A stretch of DNA of 64,000 nucleotides from Gracilimonas sp. (GTDB lineage: Bacteria; Bacteroidota; Rhodothermia; Balneolales; Balneolaceae), in NCBI GenBank assembly GCA_022450045.1, contig JAKURD010000008.1, positions 50,564 to 114,563 of the forward strand, given 5' to 3'. Shown here in pieces: positions 36,959 through 46,307 of this stretch. The translations under genes and the position numbers were made by a program. The stretch's first letter is position 1; each line of letters starts with the position of its first letter. The notes under the pieces were generated by a model. That model made no database searches and was not told the DNA's origin. It saw only the letters and a program-made list of their open reading frames with translations.

Positions 36959-37038
36959 GAACGTTTATAATACTTGTTAACCAGTGTATAGCAATATGTT
37001 ACAAACAATCATAACATGCTATACTTCATAAGACCCTA
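36959..37038 (+). repeat. IS-end hairpin repeat, copy B
   Basis: Nearly identical to copy A over about 73 bp, then extending through CATAAGACCCTA as in copy C. It is solo, without any transposase, in the 514-bp gap between the SusC promoter and the sufE gene. This is consistent with a non-autonomous element (MITE) of the IS1595-type family. Confidence 0.85.
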
Positions 37039-37067
37039 TGGTATTGCCAAAAAATAATAAGGGCTGA

Positions 37068-37126
37068 TCAGAATTTCATTTGTACCCCGAAAAACCAAGA
37101 GTCGCTCCCTGATACGGGCGGCTCTA
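37068..37126 (-). pseudogene. Possible C-terminal remnant of an outer-membrane protein
   Basis: The minus strand reads IEPPVSGSDSWFFGVQMKF-stop, preceded within a few codons by an in-frame stop. The ending in aromatic and hydrophobic residues with a terminal Phe is the usual C-terminus of a beta-barrel protein. Weak evidence, based on about 19 residues. Confidence 0.35.
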
Positions 37127-37242
37127 TTATGAGCTATATCAGAAAATACCGGTTAGAGAAATTTTTTACTCATATCCACTTTTAATCTCCATTAAGCGTG
37201 GAATTAACCGAACTGTGTTCAGCCTTGAGCCTTACAATTAAA

Positions 37243-37671
37243 TTACGATAACGTTTCCTGGGATTTAAAGGCCATCGCATAGATCTTCATCTGTTTTATC
37301 ATGGATGCCAATCCATTTGCTCGCGTTGGTGACAAGTGTTTTGCCATTCCTATCTTATCTATAAATAATGGAGGGGTATTTATAATAACATCCGGTTCCC
37401 TGCCTGAATAAAATCGAACCATCAGTGAAACCAGTCCCTTTGTAATGGCTGCGTCACTATCTGCTTTAAAAATCACTTTACCATCCTTCATCTGTGCTAC
37501 TAACCAGACCTGACTTTGGCACCCCTTCACCAGATTCTCCTCTACTCTTTCACTATCGGAAATAGGCTCGAGTTTATCTCCCAATTTGATGATATACTTA
37601 TACCGTTCCTGCCAGTCCCCCAACAGTTCAAACTCTCTGACGATACGATTTTCGGTTTCCTTGATATCCAT
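37243..37671 (-). CDS. sufE: SufE-family Fe-S assembly sulfur acceptor
   Basis: Accepts persulfide sulfur from a cysteine desulfurase (SufS) and passes it to the SufBCD scaffold. A 142-aa protein with family hallmarks: REFELLGDWQERYKYIIKLG near the N-terminus, the active cysteine in VKGCQSQVWL (C51), DSDAAITKGLVSLMVRFYSG, and LSPTRANGLASMIKQMK. Length and motifs are normal. No other suf gene is nearby; it stands alone, 88 bp from the PAS protein gene and in the same orientation. Confidence 0.93.
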   Translation of the reverse strand: MDIKETENRIVREFELLGDWQERYKYIIKLGDKLEPISDSERVEENLVKGCQSQVWLVAQMKDGKVIFKADSDAAITKGLVSLMVRFYSGREPDVIINTPPLFIDKIGMAKHLSPTRANGLASMIKQMKIYAMAFKSQETLS

Positions 37672-37759
37672 TTTTATTTTAAATATACGGTTTCAGACCT
37701 TCTACATAAAGAAAAAGCCCGCACTTGGCGAGCTTTTCTTGGAATACTATGGAATAATC

Positions 37760-39025
37760 TTATTTCTCTACTTCCAGCTCGATCATTGCTACACTTTTAA
37801 CGCTTTCAACAATTTCACCATGGTCTCCATAATTCGGCTTGAACGATTGAATTACTGATATATAATCTCCTTCAGAAGTTTTGTATTTACAGCTTACACT
37901 GGATGACTTCCCTTCAAAGGCTTGTTCAAGTGCGGCCTCTACATCATTGAGGTCGTCAGCATGCACCACTTTTTTAACACCCTCATCTATAACCATATCG
38001 GGATTTAAACCCGTAATTCTTTGGAATGTGTCCGAAACAAATTTACATCCTATTTTTCCTTCTTTTGTTAACACAAAGCGAAGAGTGAATTCATCTTTTT
38101 TCCCGACAATATCCTGAAATTCATTCTTTTTCTTTTTCAGCGTTTCAATGATTCGATCTCGCAATGAAAGGTTATCAAAATGAATACGAATAATGGTCTC
38201 GTCATTACTCACAAAATAGTTGATATTTCCTTCAAGCTTAACCGTATCACCCCTTTTCTGCTTGAATTCCCATGGATACGGCTCATCATTGATCTTCTTA
38301 GCATCGAAATCAGCAAATAATACTTTCATTTCAGACTGGTCATCCTTAGAAACAAGATCCCAGATCTTAACAGTCTTCAGCTCATCGGCATCGTACTCCA
38401 AAAGATTCTTAAAAGAATTGTTAGATGAAATGATATTTCCTTGAACGTCCAGATCCACAAATGTTTTTTTGGATTCTTCAATCAAGTTATCGAAATCCAT
38501 ATTAGCATCGAAAACCAGCTTGCTCGATTCTTTCCTGTCTGTAATATCTCTTTGGTAAGAAACCCAATGCGTGATCTCACCATTTTTATTAGTTAAAGGA
38601 TGGATATCCCATTGATTAATAAACTCACTTCCGTCTTTTCGGTAATTAACAGTATGCCCAAAAAACGCTTGTCCCTCAATCAGCCTCTCCTTTAGCCGGT
38701 CAAGTACGTGGCGATCTGTTTTTTCACCTTGCAATATCCTTGGTGTTTTCCCTATTACCTCTTCTTTGGTATAACCGGTCATCTTCATAAAACCGTCATT
38801 CACATAAACAATCTTTGGGCCAGGCTTTTCAAGATCGAGCTCAGTAATGAGGATAGAATCATAATCATACTTTATAGCTTGCTCTACTAATGAAAGCTGT
38901 TTCCTAAGGTCTTGCCAGCGCCCATGCAACTCCTGATATAATTCTTCCAGTTTTGAAAACGAAGCTTCATCTTTGCTGCATTGTTTAAGCTGATCTATGA
39001 TCTTTTGGTCTAACTTCTGATCCAT
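37760..39025 (-). CDS. Triple-PAS sensor protein without output domain
   Basis: A 421-aa soluble protein starting at the ATG (39025; a TTG lies 9 bp upstream). A short coiled-coil N-terminus is followed by three PAS domains. The first (about 45-165) is complete and LOV-like: YVNDGFMKMTGYTKEEVIG, TPRILQGEKTDR, and the PAC part INQWDIHPLTNKNGE ... QRDITDRKES. The photoactive Cys of true LOV domains (NCRFLQ) is Pro here, so flavin photochemistry is unlikely. The second (about 185-290) and third (about 310-415) are more degenerate. No histidine kinase, GGDEF or HTH is attached, so it must act through a partner. Confidence 0.85.
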   Translation of the reverse strand: MDQKLDQKIIDQLKQCSKDEASFSKLEELYQELHGRWQDLRKQLSLVEQAIKYDYDSILITELDLEKPGPKIVYVNDGFMKMTGYTKEEVIGKTPRILQGEKTDRHVLDRLKERLIEGQAFFGHTVNYRKDGSEFINQWDIHPLTNKNGEITHWVSYQRDITDRKESSKLVFDANMDFDNLIEESKKTFVDLDVQGNIISSNNSFKNLLEYDADELKTVKIWDLVSKDDQSEMKVLFADFDAKKINDEPYPWEFKQKRGDTVKLEGNINYFVSNDETIIRIHFDNLSLRDRIIETLKKKKNEFQDIVGKKDEFTLRFVLTKEGKIGCKFVSDTFQRITGLNPDMVIDEGVKKVVHADDLNDVEAALEQAFEGKSSSVSCKYKTSEGDYISVIQSFKPNYGDHGEIVESVKSVAMIELEVEK

Positions 39026-39138
39026 GTTATTCAATTATGAGAGATACTTATAGGATTTTGTGAGAATCTAAAACTCTGTATCGGGAAACATCATTCCATT
39101 TTTTTGGAATTAATTTATAATCATACTATCATTTTAGT

Positions 39139-39948
39139 ATGAATGATTTACTCCAGAGAATACTGTTGATGTTTTTAATCGCTTTAACTATAAGCAATTG
39201 TTCCATATTCAAAAATACAGCAAGTATTTCCAAACCTGAAATGGTTTTTGTAGAAGGCGATACTTTTTTAATGGGAGATGTTATCAACCGTTCCAATTCG
39301 GATGCCCTCCCTATTCACAAAGTTAACGTTCAAGATTTCTATATCGGAAAATATGAGATCACTTTTGAACAATACGATGAATTCGCCAAAGCTACTGGCC
39401 GGGAATTACCTAATGACAGAGGCTATGGCCGTGGCCGGCGTGCAGTTGTTTATATCAACTGGCATGATGCGCAGGCTTATTGCAACTACTGGGGGTGGCG
39501 GCTTCCCACAGAAAGCGAGTGGGAATTTGCTGCCCGCTCAGGAGGGAAAATAACACGCTATTCCGGAACAAATAACCCTGACTCCCTGGAATTATATGCT
39601 ATCACACCGAACTCAAATATCAATTTTTCCTATCTCGTGGGCAGCAGAAAACCCAATGAACTTGGCCTTTATGATATGAGTGGAAACGTACTTGAAATGA
39701 TTGATTCTTTTTATCAAAATTATTCTGCTTCCGACAGTATTTATAACTTAGAAGAAAGTGCTCTTAGAATTATAAGGGGTGGAAGTTTCGATGAGGAAGT
39801 TGAAACAAATCAGACTTTTTGGCGGATAGGGACTTATGATCTGATGATACACAATGACGTTGGTTTCAGGTGTGCTGTTTCCCGGGAAGAAGTGAACGAG
39901 CAAGGTTTCTTAAATGGCTTTTTTAACTTTAATGAGAAAAAGCCCTAA
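39139..39948 (+). CDS. SUMF1/FGE-fold lipoprotein, catalytic cysteines absent
   Basis: A 269-aa protein with a lipobox-like ALTISNC near residue 21. The sulfatase-modifying-factor fold is clear: MVFVEGDTFLMGD, HKVNVQDFYIGKYEITFEQY, NWHDAQAYCNYWGWRLPTESEWEFAARSGG (in pieces), GLYDMSGNVLEMI, IRGGSFDEE, and GFRCAVSRE. The Cys pair that performs formylglycine formation in true FGE lies around the RGGSF region and is missing here. It is therefore more likely a structural or binding member, like the GldJ/GldK-type lipoproteins of gliding and secretion systems, than an enzyme. It is divergent from the PAS gene and ends at a bidirectional terminator. Confidence 0.82.
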   Translation: MNDLLQRILLMFLIALTISNCSIFKNTASISKPEMVFVEGDTFLMGDVINRSNSDALPIHKVNVQDFYIGKYEITFEQYDEFAKATGRELPNDRGYGRGRRAVVYINWHDAQAYCNYWGWRLPTESEWEFAARSGGKITRYSGTNNPDSLELYAITPNSNINFSYLVGSRKPNELGLYDMSGNVLEMIDSFYQNYSASDSIYNLEESALRIIRGGSFDEEVETNQTFWRIGTYDLMIHNDVGFRCAVSREEVNEQGFLNGFFNFNEKKP

Positions 39949-39953
39949 AAAAT

Positions 39954-39979
39954 AAAAAGGGGGCCGAAGCCCCCTTTTT
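39954..39979. terminator. Bidirectional terminator
   Basis: Perfect 11-bp stem AAAAAGGGGGC / GCCCCCTTTTT with a CGAA tetraloop, between the convergent SUMF1-like and acyl-CoA dehydrogenase genes. Confidence 0.95.
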
Positions 39980-39988
39980 CTCACTCAC

Positions 39989-41152
39989 TCATCGAAGTAG
40001 CAACTTAGCAATTGTGCTGAGCTGCATGTTCGTTGTACCCTCGTAGATCTTACCGATCTTAGAATCACGGTAATATTTTTCTACGGGATATTCTTTAACG
40101 TAACCATATCCCCCAAACAGATCCACAGCCTGAGAACTAACACTCTCAGCGACTTCAGAGGAATAAAATTTTGCCATAGCCGCTTCTTTCAGAAAATTCT
40201 GTCCGGCCATTTTCTTTCTTGCTGCGTTATAAACTAACAATCGGGCAGTTTCAATATCAGTGGCCATTCGTGCTAACTGAAATTGCACCCCCTGAAATTC
40301 AGAAATTGCTTTCCCAAACTGCTTGCGTTCCTGTACATAAGCAAGTGCGGCATCGAATGCTCCCTGAGCAATACCGATCATTTGGGCTCCAATTCCCACC
40401 CGGCCTTCATTTAGGGTCTCAATCGCAACTTTATATCCTTTTCCAACTTTGCCTACCACATTTTCTTTTGGAACGCGGCAGTTGTCTAATAAGATCTCAC
40501 AGGTTGAACTGGCGCGAATTCCCAGTTTATTTTCTTTTTTTGAGATCGAGAAGCCTTCCATACCTCGCTCAACCACAAAAGCAGTAATACCTTTATACCC
40601 TGCATCGGGATTTACATTCGCCATCACCAAAAAGATATCAGCCTCGTTTGCATTGGTAATCCATAGCTTGGCTCCATTCAGTATAAAATCGTCACCATCT
40701 TCGACAGCCGTGGCTTTGAGTGCAAAAGCATCACTTCCCGAACCGGCCTCTGATAAACAATATGCTCCTACTTTTTCGGTAGCCAGTTGCGGTAAATACT
40801 TATCTTTAAGATCATCGGAGGCAAAATTAACAAACGCATTATTTACGAGCGTGTTTTGTACATCCATGAATACCCCGGCAGAAGCATCAACCCGGGAAAT
40901 CTGCTCAATGGCTACGATGGACATCATAAAAGTACCCCCACCGCCCGAATACCGTTCCGGGATGTCAATCCCCATCAATCCCATTTCAAAGAATTCCCTG
41001 ATCAGATCCGGATCGAGTTTGGCCTTTTCGTCCATTTCTTCGACCAAAGGCTTTATAGAAGCCGCCGCAAAATCAGCAGCCGCCTCTTTCAGCATTTGTT
41101 CATCTTCGGTCAGCTGCGTTAAAGGTGGAATAAGTTGATCCGTTTGTTCCAT
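39989..41152 (-). CDS. Acyl-CoA dehydrogenase
   Basis: FAD enzyme that oxidises acyl-CoA to trans-2-enoyl-CoA in beta-oxidation or branched amino-acid breakdown. A 387-aa protein with the family signatures YCLSEAGSGSDAFALKATA (substrate/FAD loop), GRVGIGAQMIGIAQGAFDAAL, RKQFGKAISEFQGVQFQLA, and the C-terminal DLFGGYGYVKEYPVEKYYRD then KIYEGTTNMQLSTIA, with the catalytic Glu in YEGT. Chain-length specificity is not visible. The ATG at 41152 is preferred to the TTG before it. Its neighbour is the methylmalonyl-CoA mutase operon (divergent), compatible with odd-chain or branched-chain acyl-CoA use. Confidence 0.93.
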   Translation of the reverse strand: MEQTDQLIPPLTQLTEDEQMLKEAAADFAAASIKPLVEEMDEKAKLDPDLIREFFEMGLMGIDIPERYSGGGGTFMMSIVAIEQISRVDASAGVFMDVQNTLVNNAFVNFASDDLKDKYLPQLATEKVGAYCLSEAGSGSDAFALKATAVEDGDDFILNGAKLWITNANEADIFLVMANVNPDAGYKGITAFVVERGMEGFSISKKENKLGIRASSTCEILLDNCRVPKENVVGKVGKGYKVAIETLNEGRVGIGAQMIGIAQGAFDAALAYVQERKQFGKAISEFQGVQFQLARMATDIETARLLVYNAARKKMAGQNFLKEAAMAKFYSSEVAESVSSQAVDLFGGYGYVKEYPVEKYYRDSKIGKIYEGTTNMQLSTIAKLLLR

Positions 41153-41316
41153 CAAAAAAGTGAGTGAGTTTTATTTCTGTGAAAATGAAATTGAATATAC
41201 AAATTGTAAGCGCTTTTTTACTAATTAAAACGGTATTTTTTAGTCCCGGTTAGTAAAGAACTTCTGACCTCTTTATTTTGGCTGAAATATAAATTCAATA
41301 AACTTACAACCCAGTT

Positions 41317-42717
41317 TTGGAAAATTTGAATTTCAAAGACAAACTTAATTTTAATGAATTTCCTCCCATAAGTTTAGAAGAATGGGAAGAAGTGATTGAG
41401 TCTGACCTTAAAGGCAAAGACTACAAAGACGTGTTGCAATGGAGATCAGGTGAAGGGGTAAATGTTCTTCCTTTTTACCGAAAAGAACACCTGAAAGATC
41501 TTAAGCAAAACCTTGTTTCTGTTCGTACTTCCGCTTCCTGGGATATCATCGAACCAATAACAGATACTGATCCAGAAAAAGCCAACGAGCTCGCCCTGCA
41601 TACCCTCCGGAATGGATCTACGGGCTTATACTTTGATCTTCATTCGGATACTATTTCTTCAAAGGAAGATCTTGAATTGTTGCTGAGGGATATAAAGATC
41701 GAATTCATCACCCTTAAGTTTGGGCCTGCATTATCTAATCCAGGCATTGTTCAGTGGCTGCACACCATTTGTGATGACCGGGATATCCTGAACGGCAAAC
41801 TTAATATTTACTTTTCCTTTGATCCGTTCTCATCAGCTATCCGATCCGGTAAACTGCTTGATTTGGATAACATTCAAAAAATATGGTCCAAAACCGGAGA
41901 CCTGTTTAGTTTTATGGTTACAGATTCTTCGGTATATGCCAATTCAGGTGCCACCATCGTTCAGCAGATCGCTTTTGCATTGGCCGCTGGGAATGAGTTT
42001 TTGGGGATGAATGAAAAAAATGCACAGAAACTATATTTCAACTTTGCTTCAGGTCCTACCTATTTCCCTGAGATCGCTAAGTTCAGGGCTTTCCATTTAA
42101 TGTGGGCACAGATTTTAAAGGAATATGGAATTCAAGAAGCTGACACTCCCGTTCATTCCGAAACTGCATATTGGAATAAATCTAAAACCGATGCCCATAA
42201 TAATATGCTTCGCGCTACCACCGAAGCCATGTCAGCAGCTTTGGCAGGCTGTAATGTGATAACCGTTCATCCGTACAATGCACACTTTGAAGAACCTTCC
42301 GGTTTTTCTTCCCGGATCGCACGAAATATTCAGCTTATCCTTCAGGAAGAAGCCTATCTCGATAAAGTAGCCGACCCTGGCGCAGGCTCCTACTACATTG
42401 AGGTTCTGACAAACAAGATTGCAGAAGAAAGCTGGAAATTATTTCAGGAAACAGAAGCAAAAGGCGGTTTTTATAAATGTCTGAAAGAAGGATTTATTCA
42501 AGATGAGATCACAAGATCCCGAAAAGAAAAAATATCAGCCTATAAAGAAAAAGAAAAGGTGTTGGTGGGGGTAAACAAGTATCAACCTGACGAAATTCAA
42601 CATTCAAAACCCACCATTCAAAATTTTGAATTTGAATTTTCAGACTTCTCTTTCATAAACATTCAGAATATCGAGCCGCTGAACATCGAAGCTGAACTTC
42701 AAAAAGGAGATGCGTAA
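41317..42717 (+). CDS. mutA: Methylmalonyl-CoA mutase small (beta) subunit
   Basis: A 466-aa partner of the B12 enzyme that interconverts methylmalonyl-CoA and succinyl-CoA. It shares the TIM-barrel fold of the large subunit ([64 protein letters not shown]) but lacks the C-terminal cobalamin domain and the active-site set, as usual for the short form in Bacteroidota. The frame opens at a TTG (41317); no ATG fits better. Its TAA stop overlaps the ATG of mutB (TAATG), so translation is coupled. Confidence 0.93.
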   Translation: MENLNFKDKLNFNEFPPISLEEWEEVIESDLKGKDYKDVLQWRSGEGVNVLPFYRKEHLKDLKQNLVSVRTSASWDIIEPITDTDPEKANELALHTLRNGSTGLYFDLHSDTISSKEDLELLLRDIKIEFITLKFGPALSNPGIVQWLHTICDDRDILNGKLNIYFSFDPFSSAIRSGKLLDLDNIQKIWSKTGDLFSFMVTDSSVYANSGATIVQQIAFALAAGNEFLGMNEKNAQKLYFNFASGPTYFPEIAKFRAFHLMWAQILKEYGIQEADTPVHSETAYWNKSKTDAHNNMLRATTEAMSAALAGCNVITVHPYNAHFEEPSGFSSRIARNIQLILQEEAYLDKVADPGAGSYYIEVLTNKIAEESWKLFQETEAKGGFYKCLKEGFIQDEITRSRKEKISAYKEKEKVLVGVNKYQPDEIQHSKPTIQNFEFEFSDFSFINIQNIEPLNIEAELQKGDA

Positions 42718-44897
42718 TGAAGAAAGATTTTTCAAACATTGACTTAAAGCTTGATAGTTCGAACAGTAACCTCTCCTCCCCGGAGGGGATTGATGGGAGG
42801 GTCAATGGTGCCAAGGATTCTGATATTTGGAATACTCCTGAACAAATTGAAGTCAGACCCCGGTTCTCTAAAAAGGACATCAAAAACCTGGAGCACCTGG
42901 ATTACGCCGCCGGCATCCCTCCTTACCTGCGCGGCCCTTATTCAACCATGTACGCCGTTCGTCCGTGGACCATCCGACAATATGCCGGGTTTTCTACCGC
43001 TGAAGAATCGAATGCGTTTTATCGACGAAATTTAGAAGCCGGGCAGAAAGGACTTTCAGTGGCCTTTGACCTTGCAACCCATCGAGGGTATGATTCTGAT
43101 CACCCACGCGTTTCCGGGGATGTCGGGAAAGCCGGTGTGGCCATCGATTCGGTTGAAGATATGAAGATCCTATTCGACCAGATTCCTCTTGATAAAATGT
43201 CGGTTTCCATGACCATGAATGGAGCCGTGATTCCTGTGATGGCTTTTTATATCGTGGCCGCAGAGGAACAAGGCGTTAAACCGGAAAGTTTAGCAGGCAC
43301 CATTCAAAATGATATTCTGAAGGAATTTATGGTGCGAAATACGTATATCTATCCGCCGGAGCCTTCTATGAAGATCATCGGGGATATTTTTGAATACACC
43401 TCTCAAAATATGCCGCGTTTCAACTCTATCTCGGTAAGCGGCTACCACATGCAGGAAGCAGGAGCCACTTGTGATCTTGAGCTTGCTTACACCCTCGCCG
43501 ACGGACTTGAATATCTGCGCAGGGGTATCAAAGCCGGAATGGATATTGATGAATTTGCCCCGCGTATTTCGTTTTTCTGGGGCATCGGGATGAACCATTT
43601 TATGGAGATCGCTAAGATGAGGGCCGCCCGGCTTCTTTGGGCTAAGATCGTAAAGTCCTTCAACCCTAAAAATGAAAAATCTCTTTCATTAAGAACGCAT
43701 AGCCAAACTTCGGGATGGAGCCTCACCGAACAGGACCCTTTTAACAATGTGGCGCGGACAACCATTGAGGCATTGGCTGCTGTGCTGGGCCACACACAGT
43801 CTCTGCACACGAATGCGCTCGATGAGGCCATTGCCCTCCCTACTGATTTTTCGGCACGCATAGCCCGAAATACACAACTGTTCTTACAGGAAGAAACCGG
43901 GATCACCAAAGCCGTGGATCCCTGGGCCGGCTCTTATTATGTGGAATACCTGACAGACAAAATTGCCCGCCGTGCCTGGACATTGATCGGGGAGGTAGAG
44001 GAATTGGGAGGCATGGCTAAAGCCATTGAAACCGGGCTTCCAAAAATGCGGATCGAGGAAGCCGCTGCCCGCAAACAAGCTCGTATCGATTCCGGTAAAG
44101 ACACCATCGTTGGTATCAACAAATATCAAACCGACGAAAAATCGGAGATTGATGTACTGGAAGTGGATAACGTGAAAGTGAGAAAATCACAGATCGAGCG
44201 CATCAAAAAAATGAAAGCTGACCGTAATGATGAAGCTGTTGAAAAGGCGTTGGAAAAGCTGACTAAATGTGCTGAATCGGGTGATGGAAATTTATTAGCT
44301 TTGGCTGTTGATGCCGCCCGCGAACGAGCCACGCTCGGAGAGATATCCGATGCCATGGAAAAATCGTTCGGGCGGTATAAAGCAACCATTAAATCCGTTT
44401 CAGGCGTGTATTCTTCCGAATTAAAAAATAACGAACACTTTAAAGCTGCGCTCAAACGTGCGGACGAATTCGCTGAACTTGATGGCCGCCGTCCAAGGAT
44501 CATGGTTGCCAAGATGGGGCAAGACGGACATGACCGCGGTGCCAAAGTGATTTCCACCAGTTTTGCCGATCTCGGTTTTGATGTGGACATCGGCCCGCTT
44601 TTCCAAACCCCGGATGAAGCTGCCCGACAGGCCGTAGAAAATGACGTGCATATTTTGGGTGTGTCCAGCCTGGCCGGTGGACATAAAACTCTTGTTCCCC
44701 AAGTTATTGAAAAGCTAAAAAAATATGGGCGGGAAGATATCATGGTGATAGCAGGGGGGGTTATTCCTCAACAGGATTATGATTTTTTGTATGATGCCGG
44801 AGTAACCGCAGTATTTGGCCCCGGTACCGTGATCCCAAAAGCTGCCAAAGAAATTTTAGACGTGTTGATCGAGAATTATTCTAATGGATTGGATTGA
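42717..44897 (+). CDS. mutB: Methylmalonyl-CoA mutase large (alpha) subunit
   Basis: Catalytic subunit, 726 aa. N-terminal TIM barrel binding the CoA ester ([20 protein letters not shown], the substrate loop, then [16 protein letters not shown] and [14 protein letters not shown]) and a C-terminal cobalamin domain with the base-off motif [14 protein letters not shown] (DxHxxG) and [15 protein letters not shown]. All motifs are intact. The linker near residues 17-32 ([15 protein letters not shown]) is encoded by a GC-rich, partly palindromic stretch (42770-42810) that looks inserted. The gene is followed by a 375-bp repeat-rich spacer and then meaB, with which it works. Confidence 0.97.
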   Translation: MKKDFSNIDLKLDSSNSNLSSPEGIDGRVNGAKDSDIWNTPEQIEVRPRFSKKDIKNLEHLDYAAGIPPYLRGPYSTMYAVRPWTIRQYAGFSTAEESNAFYRRNLEAGQKGLSVAFDLATHRGYDSDHPRVSGDVGKAGVAIDSVEDMKILFDQIPLDKMSVSMTMNGAVIPVMAFYIVAAEEQGVKPESLAGTIQNDILKEFMVRNTYIYPPEPSMKIIGDIFEYTSQNMPRFNSISVSGYHMQEAGATCDLELAYTLADGLEYLRRGIKAGMDIDEFAPRISFFWGIGMNHFMEIAKMRAARLLWAKIVKSFNPKNEKSLSLRTHSQTSGWSLTEQDPFNNVARTTIEALAAVLGHTQSLHTNALDEAIALPTDFSARIARNTQLFLQEETGITKAVDPWAGSYYVEYLTDKIARRAWTLIGEVEELGGMAKAIETGLPKMRIEEAAARKQARIDSGKDTIVGINKYQTDEKSEIDVLEVDNVKVRKSQIERIKKMKADRNDEAVEKALEKLTKCAESGDGNLLALAVDAARERATLGEISDAMEKSFGRYKATIKSVSGVYSSELKNNEHFKAALKRADEFAELDGRRPRIMVAKMGQDGHDRGAKVISTSFADLGFDVDIGPLFQTPDEAARQAVENDVHILGVSSLAGGHKTLVPQVIEKLKKYGREDIMVIAGGVIPQQDYDFLYDAGVTAVFGPGTVIPKAAKEILDVLIENYSNGLD

Positions 44898-44920
44898 TCG
44901 AAATTCTTCAGCTTTCTCCA

Positions 44921-45183
44921 CTCGCTCCAATGCAGAGCGTTGGAGCGAGAATAGTAATGGTTTTACATTTACCAATTTGACATCGGTGAATTCCGCTGGG
45001 ATAACCGTCCGCAGCAGCCACAGGATTCATCCGGTGGAAATAGACGGCCAAGATTACCAAGTCTCGATAGAGACGACCCACGCGCAACTAATCTTAGTGC
45101 CATCCCTTACAGGATTTTATTCTTGTTTCACTTTTATCCCCCGGCTGAAGCCGGGAGCTATGCTCTTCCGTCCCTATCGGGAC
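44921..45183. repeat. Cluster of four hairpins between mutB and meaB
   Basis: Perfect inverted repeats: CTCGCTCCAA / TTGGAGCGAG (44921-44949, 9-nt loop); GTCTC-GATA-GAGAC (45061-45074); CCCGGCT-GA-AGCCGGG (45140-45155); GTCCC-TATC-GGGAC (45170-45183). They fill most of the 375-bp gap 44898-45272. A 130-codon open frame covers this gap but is probably accidental. This could be a REP-like element array or a structured processing region in the operon mRNA. Confidence 0.7.
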
Positions 45184-45272
45184 TTATGCTTGCTAACTTT
45201 TTCAAGGTTAACAAGCAAACTCTATCAACTCCGAGTTCCTTATACCTTTGGAAACGTTAACAGGAGGTTGAT

Positions 45273-46268
45273 TTGAGCCGCAATCTTCCTACAGCAAAAG
45301 AATTTATTGAGGGTATCACTTCCGGGGACCGGATACTGCTTAGCCGTGCCATCACTCTGATCGAAAGTACGAAGCAAAAACATCAGGATCTGGCGCAGGA
45401 AATTATTGAAGGCTGCCTTCCCTATGCCGGGAATTCCATAAGAATCGGCATAACCGGAGTGCCCGGAGTCGGTAAAAGTACCTTCATAGAAGCTTTTGGA
45501 AATCATGTGATTAAGAAAGAAGATCGCACCCTGGCTGTTTTAGCGGTAGATCCCAGCAGCTCTAAAACCCGCGGCAGTATTCTGGGGGATAAAACCCGCA
45601 TGGAAACACTCTCCAACCACCCTAAAGCATACATCCGCCCTACCCCCACTTCAGGTTCGCTGGGAGGCGTAGCACGAAGTACAAGAGAAACCATTACCCT
45701 TTGCGAGGCAGCAGGATTCAATACGATCTTGATAGAAACGGTTGGGGTCGGTCAATCTGAAACCGCCGTTCATTCCATGGTTGATTTCTTCCTGTTGCTA
45801 ATGCTTGCCGGAGCGGGGGATGAATTGCAGGGCATTAAACGCGGTATCATGGAAATGGCTGATTCCATCGTTATCAACAAAGCGGATTCCGGCAATGAGG
45901 GTGCGGCCAAAAGAGCCTTGACCGAATATAAAAATGCACTCCATCTGTTTCCGCCTACCGAATCAGGATGGATCCCAAAAGTGGCCACATGCTCCGCTTT
46001 TCATAATAAAGGAATTGATGAGGTTTGGGGCATTATTGAAGAATATATGAGGCATACCAAAGCCAAAGGATATTTCGAGCAAAACAGGAAAGAACAAGCC
46101 AGTTATTGGCTGGACGAGAGTATAAATCAAGAGCTGCACCGAGCCTTTTATGGAGACCCTACATTAAAAAATAAGATGGGAAATTTCAGGCGAAAAGTTC
46201 AGGACGGAACAGTTTCATCCTACAAGGCCGCCCGTAATCTCATGCAGATCTTTTTGGATAATAAGTGA
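45273..46268 (+). CDS. meaB: MeaB GTPase chaperone of methylmalonyl-CoA mutase
   Basis: G3E-type P-loop GTPase that guards and reloads the B12 cofactor of methylmalonyl-CoA mutase. A 331-aa protein with Walker A GITGVPGVGKSTFIEAFG, AVDPSSSKTRGSILGDKTRM (switch region), ETVGVGQSE (G3), and the NKAD guanine motif. The C-terminal dimerisation arm is present. The frame starts with a TTG at 45273. Gene order mutA-mutB-meaB supports the assignment over the related ArgK name. Confidence 0.95.
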   Translation: MSRNLPTAKEFIEGITSGDRILLSRAITLIESTKQKHQDLAQEIIEGCLPYAGNSIRIGITGVPGVGKSTFIEAFGNHVIKKEDRTLAVLAVDPSSSKTRGSILGDKTRMETLSNHPKAYIRPTPTSGSLGGVARSTRETITLCEAAGFNTILIETVGVGQSETAVHSMVDFFLLLMLAGAGDELQGIKRGIMEMADSIVINKADSGNEGAAKRALTEYKNALHLFPPTESGWIPKVATCSAFHNKGIDEVWGIIEEYMRHTKAKGYFEQNRKEQASYWLDESINQELHRAFYGDPTLKNKMGNFRRKVQDGTVSSYKAARNLMQIFLDNK

Positions 46269-46307
46269 CTCTTTTTTTAGTTCAGCAACAAAACACATTT
46301 TTTATTT

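Noticed and set aside
38500-38900. Blue-light LOV photoreceptor
   Set aside because: The flavin-binding Cys is replaced by Pro in the otherwise LOV-like motif.
39139-39948. Formylglycine-generating enzyme
   Set aside because: The catalytic cysteines expected near the RGGSF region are absent.
40449-41138. 229-codon plus-strand frame opposite the acyl-CoA dehydrogenase gene
   Set aside because: It is antisense to a fully conserved enzyme and shows low-complexity Ser/Ala/Pro composition typical of a shadow frame.
44884-45276. 130-codon plus-strand frame between mutB and meaB
   Set aside because: It overlaps mutB, runs through four hairpins, has no family features, and its composition looks like translated repeat sequence; treated as a spacer.
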